Assembly: GCA_040954595.2 (NCBI GenBank)
Contig: CM082582.2
Location: forward strand, 10,168,001 to 10,232,000
DNA from: Balanoglossus misakiensis
Taxonomy: Eukaryota; Hemichordata
Length of the DNA stretch: 64,000 nt
Direction: 5' to 3'
The translations under genes were made by a program, and so were the position numbers. Numbering within the stretch: position 1 is the first letter of the stretch; every line of letters begins with the position of its first letter. This document shows, in pieces, positions 1 to 11,712 of the stretch. Below the pieces are notes generated by a model, which did no database searches, was not told the origin of the DNA, and was given only the letters and a program-made list of their open reading frames with translations.

Positions 1-598
1 ATGTTTGCTACGATGATGCATATGAATGCTGTGATCCCAAACGGACGAAAAGTCATGTTGTTTTCTGTGTATGTAAAGGTATGGACGTATATATTTCTTC
101 CGGCAAACTCTACTTCAGTACCAGTGTGGTTTTCGCTGGATAAGAAGTCCAGCAGAGGCATACTGAACACTTCGTCCACCTCGTGCTCATTCGGCACGGG
201 CGCAAAGTCGTCCTTGATGAAGCCGACAAACGGCGTCACTAGAGCTTCGATGCGGGTCATGAACGGCACCCCCTGCGCGACCACGTCCACTTTCTCTCGC
301 GGCAGACCGATCTCCTCCCAGGATTCGCGCAGGGCGGTGTCCAGCAGCGTAGCATCCTCCTCGTCTTTCCGGCCGCCGGGGAACGCAACTTCGCCGCTGT
401 GAGTTCGAAGCTTACTGGACCGCACGGTCAAGAGCACGCGCAGTTCTCCGTCTCTGAAAAACAGGGGGACCAATACGGCCGCCTGTGGCATCGGAGGAGG
501 TTCGCCATACACGTCCGCGATATTCGGCATGTCGAACTTTTTCAGTCGCTGCGTAACTTCCTCCTTAGACAACATCTTCAACTGTTGCTGGTTTGGGT
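1..598 (-). CDS. NUDT7-like peroxisomal coenzyme A diphosphatase, internal exon, partial
   Basis: Nudix hydrolase of the NUDT7/NUDT8 type, a family that hydrolyses CoA and acyl-CoA to 3',5'-ADP and phosphopantetheine derivatives, usually in peroxisomes or mitochondria. On the minus strand an acceptor (tttcctcccag) precedes the exon at 598. The frame is open to the window edge. Counting from the in-frame Met at 575-573, residues 48-69 match the family-specific NuCoA signature (LLTVRSSKLR then HSGEVAFPGG). Residues 67-91 form the Nudix box, ending in ALRESWEEIGL with the metal-binding glutamates. The following LVTPFVGFI and EVDEVFSMPLLDFL stretches also fit NUDT7. The frame is open upstream of that Met to the acceptor, so a short first coding exon further right is possible. 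The C-terminus, including any peroxisomal targeting tripeptide, lies outside the window. Family assignment is strong; the choice between NUDT7 and NUDT8 is an inference. Confidence 0.85.
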
Positions 599-2648
599 CT
601 GGGAGGAAAACAAAAGAGAGAGGTGAAACACACAACAATAAATAGTCTTGGGAGGACCATTATTGGGAGGCTCTTTAATCATTAACCCTGCAAATCTTAG
701 ACTGATATCTCCAAATTGAGAATCTGGCTCTGAAGGAATTTTCATCTCATTTTCAGAATGCATGTCCAGATGACATACATCCACACATTCTTGTTAAAAA
801 ATGTGAATGAATTTCGTCAGTGACAGTAAAAGTGATTGGTGTTATATTATATCCCTGTACTAAAAATAAAAATTCTTGGCATGCCACTGACTTTTCCTCT
901 CTAGAATGGATATCAAAGGAGAATGCAACTAGATATGATACCTAGTTGTATATCCTTGTACAAAAAGGGGAATTCTCAGAGGAAGTGACAATATGCGCTG
1001 TTGTCCACATATCACTTTATGTTAATAGATCTCAGCTTTTCCAATTTCTGAAACGGGTATGTGACTGAGCAGGCCAGACATGGCCACAGAGCCCCTTTAT
1101 GTGTGTGTATTTGTGTATTCAAAGGAAATGAGAACCAATGTCTTCCATGAAACCTCTGTTGGGAATTTCAAAAGGAAGGATATTGGGAGGTTCTTGTTTT
1201 TGTTTATCAGGATAATGAGCATGGGGCATTCCTGAGCCACACACCCATATTAGAAAGACAGGAAATTCACACAATCTCTGTCTTTGTGCACATTGTCCGA
1301 GCATCAATATTGCTTCCAAAAATCACCTGCCACATCTTTTTGAATATTTAATGTCAAAATACAGCATCTAGATGTGATATTAGCAGTGTAAAAATATATT
1401 CTGCTGAAATGTTCAGACTGACTCTCTGTCAAAAGGGAAACCACAGTGATTCTGTCTCCAAGAAAGGAGGAGTGAAATACAACCAAGTGCCAATTTTTGA
1501 AGGAAAAAAAGTCACAAATTGTGAATGTAAACGCCCACTCTTTATTTTTACCAGGAAACGATACTCTGAAAATGGGAAAATTCCACAGAACTTCCTTACA
1601 TGGATGACCTACAAATTTAACTCTGTTTACAAACAATAGCCACACATAAACATGTCTGAGAGAGGATAAATGTGGCTACATTACCTCAACATCATGAGGG
1701 CTTGACAGACACTGACACAGCAGTGTCATACTATAGTACGAATAAAGACTTTTCGTTTTATTTACAATCGCGCATGGTGTTTTTTTTATGTGTGTGTGTG
1801 TTTTGTACGTGTGCATAGGGCTTCGCTGTTGTTGATTTCAGGGCCTGTGCTTTGCTCTTGACGGAGTAGAGGGGCGTGTCTTTACATATCGCATGTTGGT
1901 TATAATGTTGTCGGCACAAATCGGCTCCCTTCTACCGTCATGACCCATTCTAGTTCACAAGCAGCGATCAAGCATGGATCGAAGCTTTCCGTGTTTTGTA
2001 ATGTTTGACTATTAATATGATTACTTCCCAACACCAAAATAGCCGGCGAAGTCACTAATCTATTGAAAATGAAATTTACATGGCTGATGGGGCCCGAGCA
2101 AGGCACGATCCTTCAAGTTTCAATGATCCCAAGTTTTGTGGTTGAATAGCGACTATTGCATGTGAAAGCTGGGCTAACACTAGCTTTACCTACCTTCACA
2201 CAAAATGTTAATATTTGTATATGTAGTGGAACTTCCAATTTTTGTCATGTATATTTCAGGCTCAGTCTTGTATATTACCTGTCTGCATAAATAACTAAAT
2301 TATTATAATGAGATGACCACGTGAGCGACGCGGTGGCATTACATTTTATGTATAATTTTCCGAAAACGTCCGAGCAAAGCCGAATCCTTAATTTGTTGTG
2401 TAACGCGCATGTGTAGTCGATAAACTGGGGGCTTGACCTCCCAATGTCCAATCACACACGAGAATCAAGATGACGTTTTGAGATCCACCTATTTTCATTC
2501 GTTGGCAAGTATTATCCCTTCAGTTTGGCGCCGACCGTTGATGGTTGAGTTTCCGGTAAAGCGTTGCTGAAAAATTACAGAATTTTTTTCCGATTTTGTC
2601 ATAGAATTATTGAAATTAGGTTTAATCAGCAAGAACTCATCCTAAAAA
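599..2648. other. Intergenic/5' region between the divergent NUDT7-like and NFAT5-like genes
   Basis: About 2 kb between the acceptor of the NUDT7-like exon and the NFAT5-like start codon. It must hold the 5' exon(s) and promoter of the minus-strand gene and the 5' UTR and promoter of the plus-strand gene. I could not assign a NUDT first exon with confidence. The part from about 2300 to 2560 is richer in CpG than its surroundings and is the best candidate for a shared promoter. The open frames here show no codon or motif signal and no family resemblance. Confidence 0.4.
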
Positions 2649-5600
2649 ATGCCGTCCGAATGTAACGAGCCATTTGGATCTGAAGGTTCCAGTTATGAAG
2701 ACTTGAATTCACCAGACAGTCTCTACCCAAAAGGTATGTCGTTTTTGCCCTTTGTTCAGCCGCTTGCCACGTGATACAAGAAGCCCTAGCCCAGTTCAGT
2801 TTGCAGGGCATTTTCGCCGAATAATTCTTTCTGACAAACCGTGAACATTACGCCCGTAACTGCCACATCCCAAGCCTTTCTTCTTTAGTACTTTGGCTCC
2901 CTGGAAAATGTTCATTCCAGACTATTTTGTAATTCGGATAGTCTCGTCACGAGCTACTTACCTATGATAATTTATTCAGCGACGCAAACGCGTGTGAATT
3001 TGGTTTCACACTTCCAACCAATTTTGTGTTACTCGATTATGAGTTACGTTTTGTATATGTGTTTTTATTTTCGTTTAATACCGGCTTTGTTTTGCGCGAG
3101 TGATGGCTTTGAAGAAGAAGAGGCGGTCAGATTAGACTTGGCAACGTGCCAAGTTGCTAAGGCGGCTGTCGATGACGTGTTTGTCTGACGTGTACTAATT
3201 TACATGCAATAAGTAGGCCCTGGACCCATATATTAACATATGAAGGGTTGTCTAACAACTGGATCTGTCACATGGTCACAATTGATCGCTTTTTTAACTC
3301 TGCGTACTAAAGTTCTTGTTTCCATTACAGACATGCGATGGGCCTACTAATGGTACATTTATATATGATTTTTTATGTATAAATTAATAATAATGGTTGT
3401 GTAATTTGATGGAATACATAATGTGTTTATTTTTGAGAAGTGTTTTTGCTTGCTACATACATCTAAGTTCAATTTCTATTTACTTTTTTTGTTCTTTTTC
3501 AGATTCTGTCAACAATCTATTACCCCAAGAGTTGAGAATTCCAGACATTAAGAGTGGTGTTGTAATTTATCAGGCTATGACATTGAAATCTGGTATGCAA
3601 ACCTGTGTTATGTGAACTTTCTGTGATAAATATTGTTATGTGTCTTTAGCATACATGACCAGTGGGCATTGTATGTAAGATGAACTTCCCAGTAATTGTG
3701 ACTGTTCCGGATGTTTCGTAATAAAAAACTTGGCAACAATTAAACATTATTTGGTTATAGTGCCATTTTAGTGCATTCTTATCTGAATTAATAAAAAAAT
3801 GCTCTATTAACTAGACAGCTTGCATTTGTTTCAACTTCAAGTTTTTAAATTGGCAGACACTCAAGATAGTTTCGAATTGATTCTAAATTGGATAATTATG
3901 TTGGGGTAAAGTTAAATACAACACAGCTTCTGTGTTTTTAACAAGCGGGAATATTTTCAGTCCTCAAAATGTGTGTTGTGATAGAGCATCCTTGAAGTAA
4001 TTCAGGTTAGATATGAAATTACATGTCCATTGGTCATGGTACGCTGTCTATATTTTTTCACATGTTTTGGCTACCACAATGCAAAATAAAAACGCTTCTA
4101 AAAGCTAAGTGAAATTGAAAAAATTCTGGGACTGAGCAATGCTAAGGACACACTTAAATATTTGGATTCTGGAAGTCTATTTTTATTCTGAATAAATATG
4201 CATTTTTCAAGAAGTAGAAAATGCATGTTCATTCCATGAGAGAGAGAGAGAGACAAAATGATGAGCATTCCCAAGGCATGCAGTGCAGTGCATCCAGGAC
4301 ATCTTGTATGTTGATCCCCTGTTATTAATTAACCAAGTTTTCCCCCCAACACCCAAGTTGAAGCGGTTCAGTGATTGTCACTATGACCAGTTTGTCTTCG
4401 GTGAGAAATCTTGAGGGGAGAGATGTTCTTCATCTCTATGACTACTTGAAAAGGAGAATAGGTTGGTTTGTTTCTGTTGTAACTTAAGTTGGCGTTGAGA
4501 TCCAAGGGAGTTAAGTGGGTAAGAGGGGTTCTAGGAAATTTCAGGAAGGCAAGACGTGATCCCCCCAAAATTCTAATCTTCATACTACTTGGTCTCATTC
4601 ATATTTATAATATTGCTGAAGTATCTGCCAGAAAGTACTTTAAGGATATTATACTTATCAGCAATACATGTGCACTGTGAATTTTATGTTGCCACCTCAT
4701 GGTGACATGTTCAAATTCTTCAGTACGTTCACTTGTCTTGAGTCTCTGTTGAAGTGCAAGATGATGCTGTGTTGAGTTGAACATCAGTACAATTTGACAG
4801 CAGATTTTTGGACTTCAAAAGATCACTTTAACTGTACAGCAATCTCTGCAGTCCCATTCGTGGTCTTCCAGAAATTTACCGAAAGAACACTGCTGAAATC
4901 GGAGTGCAAGAGAGTGTGGAAGCATGTTGATTGTTGAGTGTGCCAGGCCGTGAATGATAGCTGTATCTGAAAGGGGGAAAAAAAGCCTGTGTAAATGACT
5001 TTCTGCTGGAAGAAATTCGCTTGAAAGTTTGGTGTGGCTGTTAAGTTCACAGGATCTGGTGACCGGAGAGCAGATTGGATAATGGGGGTTAGGATAGGGC
5101 TTTGATAAAGGGCCTCCCATTAATTCACTATTTCATTCATGTGTGTGATTCTATAGATCGAAGTCTTGAGGCCAACCTTGACCAGCCGTCATATTTATCG
5201 TCCACTACCACAACTTTCCCAGCCTTTGAGAATAATCAACATGGCCTCGGGGTTTTAGACAGCACTGACATGAATCCTCAAAGCAAAGGCTTAGGGGTAA
5301 GTAATGAGGTGGTAAGTGAATTATCCCTCTTGTCCAGCGTCAGTGAGGCACCTGTTGGATTGTTCCAATTTTCAGAGTTTTCTGATATTGGATCATCCAC
5401 ATCAAGCTCGGCCGTGACATCGCCAGCCCCAAGTTCTCCCTTGATGAGCATAGACAGTTACCTGCAGTCACCACTGGATGTCATGGATGAGAACAGTATA
5501 CAGGAACTGATGAATGTGAATGAGGATTCTCTCGTATCCATGGCTGATATTGAACTGGAACAGCCCACACCCAGGAAATGCAGGAAAAATTCCAAGGACC

Positions 5601-8600
5601 AATCACCATCGAGTCCATTGCCGTCAGAAGATTCAGTGTCATTTGATGCGGATGGAGCTGTGGCCTCTCCGAAGAATTTCAACTTTTCAGAACAAGCAGA
5701 CTGGGAGTCCAGGTTTGTTGATTTTAATGTTCTCTTCTATACATTGTGTGTGTATACTATTGTGTGTTGTCCATTGTTTGTTTTCAAAGCAGGGTAAATT
5801 AAGAGAGTAGGAATTTGTCTCTGACATGTTATAATCCATTTCTACAGTATTATTCGAAATGTGGTGGCTGGGACTTCCAGTTATGACGCATGTATACGCA
5901 GTAATCCGCTTGGTGTCCGAAGTCGGGCAGCCGACAAGACTATAATGAGTCCAGACAATCCAAGCAGTAATGTGTCCAGATCCGTGGGCAAGCCGCTACC
6001 AGCCACAGACATGTATGACAGCGCAGGTGGTGAGTCTGATTTTTGGGACATGTTGTTCTCTTCTCTCAATCGCAGCAATCAAGAGTTGCCCATGGATGTG
6101 AGTGTCCCAGTGTCTCCTATGAAAGAGCCAAGCCTCAGTGCAGTGTACCCCCAAAAAGAAAATGGTGTGGAACTGAAGATTATCGTGCAACCAGAAACTC
6201 ACCACAGAGCTCGCTATCAGACTGAAGGAAGTCGTGGGTGTGTGAAAGACGAGTCACAAAATGGATTCCCTACTGTCAAGGTAAATAAAGGCGTCAACTT
6301 GTCAGTGCTATCTGATGGGAAATTGATTTGTTGAAAAACCAGGGATTGGGAAAAAACGTGTTCTACAGAACAGGCTCCACTTTACGTATGTTGCTGCAGT
6401 CAAAATAATTTTCAAAACTATATCTCTTGCAGCTAATTGGTTATGACAAGAAGTACAACCTTCAAGTGTTTGTTGGTAATGACTGTGGAAAAGTGAAGCC
6501 ACATGGATTCTACCAGGCCAGTAAAGTGTCCGGAAGAAATAACACCCCCAGTGAAGAAAAGGAGATTGATGGTACCAAAGTGATAGAAATCCAAATCGAC
6601 CCTTCGGAAGACGAACAGGCAACGTAAGTACAAACTAACTACTACCATAATTTTCAGCATTTTTCTCTTGAACACATCCAACTAATGACCAAAGCTGTAA
6701 AACCTAAAAGAGCCTTTTCTATTCCAAGTTTCGTGTATTGGGATAGTAAGTACAGTATTAGTTACTGCATTCATATAGGAAGGTTGAAAATAATGTAAAA
6801 TTTATCTCTTATTGTAATGTCTGTCCTTTGTCTTTGTAGTATTGACTGTGTAGGAATCATGAAGCTGAGGAACGCCGATGTTGAACACAAAGGATTGCAT
6901 CTGCCAAGGTCTAAGAAGAGGAGTACCAGGGCCAGACTGGTGTTTAGAGTCAACATCCCCAAGGCAGATGGATCATTCAGAACGATTCAAATTGCATCAA
7001 CTCCCATCTCCTGCAGTAAGTTAACGTGACATTACTTGGGGTGGGGTGGGGTGGGGTACAGTGGTGCAGTAGTCATGTATTCATAGCTGACAGTCATAAT
7101 TTTGATCACAAGTAATTCTGTTCATTTGTACTACACAGCTCAGCCAACTGGACTGCCAGAAATCTCCAAGAAGAGTTTATCGTCTTGTTCAGTGGAAGGT
7201 GGAGAGGAACTATTCGTACTTGGGAAGAACTTTGTCCGAGGAACAGTGGTGAAGTTCCAACAATACTCCGATGAGAAAGTGGTGTGGGAAGAGAAAGCAC
7301 AACTCGACAGAGAGCATTTCCAACAGGTCAGTGGTCTTTGTATTTCGTATAGAAACTTTCAATTCATCACTAATGTCTTTTTGTGAAAAAATGTTAAATT
7401 ATTTTGTATTGTGAAATCGTGAATTCCCTTGCAGAATACCAGACTGTATAGACAAGTGCAAGTTCACCTGTTGTAATGATCTGCTTTTGCTTTACAGAAC
7501 CATCTGGTTTGCAGAATACCAGCGTATAAGAAACGAGACATACGTGAACCTGTAGAGGTGTCGGTCATAATTAGCACTGGTAATGGTCGTGATAGTGATC
7601 CGCAAACATTCACCTATCTCCCTAAAACTCCAGCTCCAGTCCCAGTCCCTGCTGCAGGTATGTTCTCTGTCCGAGATGCATGTTTCACTTCAGTTAAATC
7701 TTTGGTCATGAAAGGAAATGTCCCAAATGCACTTTCAATTTTATTTTCTTTCTCTTGCATTTTCATTTTTCATTGCCACACTTCCTTCCATCTTAGGCCA
7801 ACTTTAAAAAAATGGGATGTCATCACTAACAAGGTGGCTTTCGCTTCGTTTATTCTTCTTCCAAATCTTTTATTTTTTCTCATCTCTGTACTTCTTGCAG
7901 CAAAAAAAAAGCATCTGCTTGCATGACTGCTTACTAATACCTCTGCCAGTTCTTTACAAAAAATGGGACATTTCCTCAGTTTGGTAGGGATGAAATAAAG
8001 AAGTGTTTTGGGACTCTAAAAAAACAAAACAAACAAGCCAATGAAGCCAGAAAAGGAAGTTTAATGCCAAATCTTCAAAAAAAAATCCCAACACACTTCC
8101 CATTTAGTTTGTTTCATAAAGGGTTTGCCAAAGCGGGATATAAAAACGGGGAACTCATGTGTGACCCATACCAGGCTGCTGCTGACCATTTCATTATTAT
8201 CAATTGTGGCTTCTCCCAAGTAGCAAGAGGAATCTTTGTCATGATGGAGGTGTGTAATATGACCTGTATTTGACACTGTGGAAATGGTTTGAAAAGAAAG
8301 ATACTTGTTTGCCCAAGTTCAGCACTTAGTGTATGAAGTCTGGAGAGTTTGATGACACACTGATGACAAGGTTCCTCCTGCATTGTGAGAGAAGTCTATG
8401 TTTGAAAATTGCAAGTGCACTTGTGACCTATTTTGTGACGACATTTTGATAAACTTTGTTGTTATAGAAAAGAATGGCAACACCAGAATTTCGGAAAAGC
8501 CCCAAATTAGGTGCGACTTTGAAAGAAAAAAAAAGTATTCATTGGCAAATCAACAGAAGTGCACTTGCAGATCATGTGAATGTGTGAAGTTTTGAATCAT

Positions 8601-11600
8601 ATGTTGCAATTTTATTCATGTTTATGGAGGGGGGGCTGGTGGGTCAACTGGTACACTCAAATGGTGGTGCAGAAAAGATGCAGATTCATTTTGGTGCTGA
8701 ATTGTTTTCTTTTGTGAGACAAATGTCTGGCCAAGATTGGAAGGGGCCCCTTCTGATCACCACAAACTCTCTTCTTTGCCTTCAGGATAAAAAGAAAGTG
8801 ATGCATTTTGCATATGTCACAGGATGTACGTTGGTGACTCGTTAAGTGGCTTTGGCCATTAACGGCTGCCCAACACTCCTCTCAGGCGGTAAAAAATAGA
8901 ACAGTTGCGGTACTTGTAACCTACTTTGATACTTAATATTTGCTGTAAGTCCCCATGCCCATGTCGGCAAATGTGTGGTGGTTAGTTTCTGCTGGCTTTT
9001 AAAAATGTTCTCGCAGTATGTGTTGTAACTTTTAATAAGCAGTCAGTCAGGCAGTAAGCTTTTCAATAAAAGGTCCCTAGATAAGTTAGAAAGTTTAGGC
9101 CAAACTGCCGACAGTGATTAATTTACTACCTCCTTGTCACAGGGCATGGGAACCATAGCTTGATATGACAATTATAATGCACAAATTTGGCTCCTAATGA
9201 AAAGGAAAAAAATTGAAAGAAAATGAAAACCAAAACAGTAGAAACAATCATGTGAAATGATTTGTGAAAGTGATTTGGAGAATTTTCGGCACTGTATTTA
9301 GGACTAAGTAAAAATGTGTGAGAGTGGTTGTATATTTTAGTACCTTCTTGGCATTGGCGATACCTGTCTTTCCATGCGTATACCTACACATTTTGTGTTT
9401 CAGAGCTGTTGCCATCTGCTGCCAAAAGGATGGGGGAAGAGAAGAGCGCACATGCATAGCATACCGACACAAGCACACACACACACTCCTGTCAAAAAAA
9501 ACAATTCTTCTCTATACATCCATCCGGAAGAAGACATGCTGAATAAAACTACCCACAAAACACACCATGGAGTACTACATTGACACCACACTTGAAAACA
9601 GTGCTTTTTCATCGTGAAAGAATGCCTCAAACAATTTTTCTATCAACAACAGGCGTGAAAATTGGGATTTCTTTTCCAAGAAATTTTTATCGAAAACAGG
9701 CTGAAAAAAAATTATGTGGCTTCTTGGAAGAATTCTGACTGGCTGATTGGGGATGGTTTGGAGAGCTGTTCCACTGGCAGAGTTGAGAGAGAGCCAGATA
9801 CCAGAACTTATCACATTTCAGGCTTTAGATAGTTGATTGACAGAGCAGTGGAGAATGACTGGTGATTATTGTTGTGTATGGCAGAGCTGTTGGTCAGAAG
9901 AGACAATAACTTTGGCAGAAGTGGAGAAAGAATGTTTTTTCAGAAAGAGGGGGTTTTGTTGCAGAAGAGCTGAACTGTGGTGAATTGCAAAGGTTCCAAT
10001 TTCTAGTTGCACATTGCTTGTTTATTCTTGCGAAAGGGTATTTTAAAAGATTGTGATGTAATAAAATGTTTTTTTCCTAACATGGTCATCACCTATGATG
10101 AATTTTGAAACAACATCATTTTTAGCTTGCGCTGTCTTGTTTTATTATAGCGAGTAGCACAAAAAATAACTTGACTTTGCTTTTCTAGCATGGTGGAAAA
10201 ATACCCCTGTACACTTTTAAAAACTTGATAGCTTTTGCAAGGAAGTAAATTGGAGCCTTGGCATTGCAGCAGTCTCTATAGTTTGGTTGGTTGACGGCTT
10301 ATCTGAACCTTGCCAGTGCTGTGAGAAAGCACTGTTACATGTTTAAGTTACAGCAAACTCATCTTTTTCCATACAACCGGTACTTCTTGCGCCCAGTCCG
10401 TGGCCACTTCTCTGACGATTCTTTCCCACCTCTCCACAGATGCCAGTGCGACGAAAGTGAAAGTGAAAGCCGAGCGAACAGAAGCTCCGGCATCTTGCTT
10501 TTCGTCAGTATCAAGTACAGCGAAAGGTGAATACTTTCAAAACAAGTGCTTTTAAAATGCTTTTTACTGCTTTTAAAAAAATCGCTTTGGTGCTTTTGAC
10601 CTTATGTCAAGTGAACTTCATCAAAGGCTATGATCATTATATTCTTGTCTTCTTTAATAATAACCATGTGGTAATCTGTCTCTTGCAGACGAGTGTATGT
10701 CAATACCACACTTGCGAGCAGAGCTTTCAAATCTGGCCGCAGCAGCAGCCGTCTCACAAACATCAACGTCGCAGGAAGCACAAGGAAGTCAGTCAAGTTT
10801 TGCCGAGCAGTTGAAATTGGTAGCACTACTAGCCACCGGACAGACGTGTAAATCAAACCATGCCATTGCCCAGCGTGTGCTGTCGGTCATCAACCAACAG
10901 AAGGTCAGCCATCAACAGCAGCAGCAAGAAAGGCTTTTAAAACAGCAGCAGTCGTATATTGGTAAGCCATTCAATGCGATTTAACCAGCGATTTCTTTAC
11001 CTTCCAGCATATGGAAACGGTTGTACCACAAGATGGTGAATTCTCTCAACCATTGGAGTGAAAATTCCATTTTCATCTGTTTAGCCACTTCAAATCCAAA
11101 GAATGGTATGCTCGTGCATAAAAGGTGGTTTTGTCAAAGCTAAGTTAAGGGGGAACAAATGTTTCTGTCACCATCACCCAGAGAACTTGGGATTTTGTGC
11201 ATGTTTTCCCCATACAGTATCTAGGTTTACATAGCTGGAGGGGCGAACTCTGAAGAAAATGTTACTGAACTTCCATGAAATGCATGCTCTTTTGCCAAGG
11301 TCAAACATTGTAAGTAAATGGATGGGCAGCAGATTGTTTCACTTCATTCAGAATTCATATGTTTTGTTGAAAATGCAGTGGAATCATTCGTGGTGTCTTC
11401 CCAAATGTCATAACTCGCGGGAATGCCAGGATCCATTTACTGAATGACTGGCCTTGGCAAAAACAGCAATGGCGTTCCCATGCCACTATGTGTGATGTTA
11501 AAATAAAAAGAAAGAAGCTTTTAACGGTTTTGTGTTCCCCACTTTACATTGACACAGGTGTTGAAAAGGCATCTCCAAAGAAAATTAATGAAGCAGATAA

Positions 11601-11712
11601 TGAGGCGGCATTAGATCAACTCATCCTTCAAGGAATCCCTGGTGTTGATTACGATCTTGATGCTATACTTGATACTTTACAGCAAGTAGCTTCGGAAGTG
11701 GCTCTACAGTAG
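2649..11712 (+). CDS. NFAT5-like Rel-homology transcription factor
   Basis: Spliced from 11 exons: 2649-2733, 3503-3592, 5157-5712, 5848-6280, 6433-6623, 6840-7015, 7139-7326, 7498-7657, 10440-10526, 10689-10961, 11558-11712. All junctions are GT-AG and phases close, giving about 797 aa. Residues 352 to about 515 are the DNA-binding Rel domain, with the recognition loop [11 protein letters not shown] at 364-374. An IPT/TIG dimerisation domain follows to about residue 617, starting near the [10 protein letters not shown] stretch. The exact wording ([29 protein letters not shown], [14 protein letters not shown]) is that of NFAT5/TonEBP rather than NFAT1-4. N-terminal to it lies a Ser/Pro-rich region with a basic cluster (PRKCRKNSK) that may be the nuclear localisation signal. 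I see no PxIxIT calcineurin-docking motif, as expected for NFAT5. C-terminal to it lie a glutamine run (exon 10) and an acidic, leucine-rich end ([13 protein letters not shown]). It is much shorter than vertebrate NFAT5 (about 1500 aa). Family role: transcription under osmotic or immune stress. Exon 9 could be alternative. Confidence 0.9.
7038..7056 (+). promoter_or_regulatory. Perfect four-tract G-quadruplex motif in an NFAT5-like intron
   Basis: Four GGGG tracts separated by single T residues lie on the coding strand, 23 nt after the exon 6 donor (7016-7017), inside a short 123-bp intron that splits the Rel-homology region. Single-base loops favour a very stable parallel quadruplex in DNA and RNA. 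A role in splicing or transcription of this gene is inference only. Confidence 0.6.
7658..10439 (+). other. Large intron 8 of the NFAT5-like gene
   Basis: A 2.8 kb intron between the end of the IPT domain exon and the C-terminal region. I see AT-rich sequence, a short (CA)n tract near 9470-9485, and no open frame with recognisable protein similarity. The other introns of this gene longer than 300 bp (2734-3502, 3593-5156, 10962-11557) are likewise featureless apart from short purine runs. Confidence 0.5.

Noticed and set aside
1-402. Plus-strand open frame of 133 codons
   Set aside because: It is the antisense shadow of the NUDT7-like exon, whose NuCoA and Nudix signatures are unmistakable on the minus strand.
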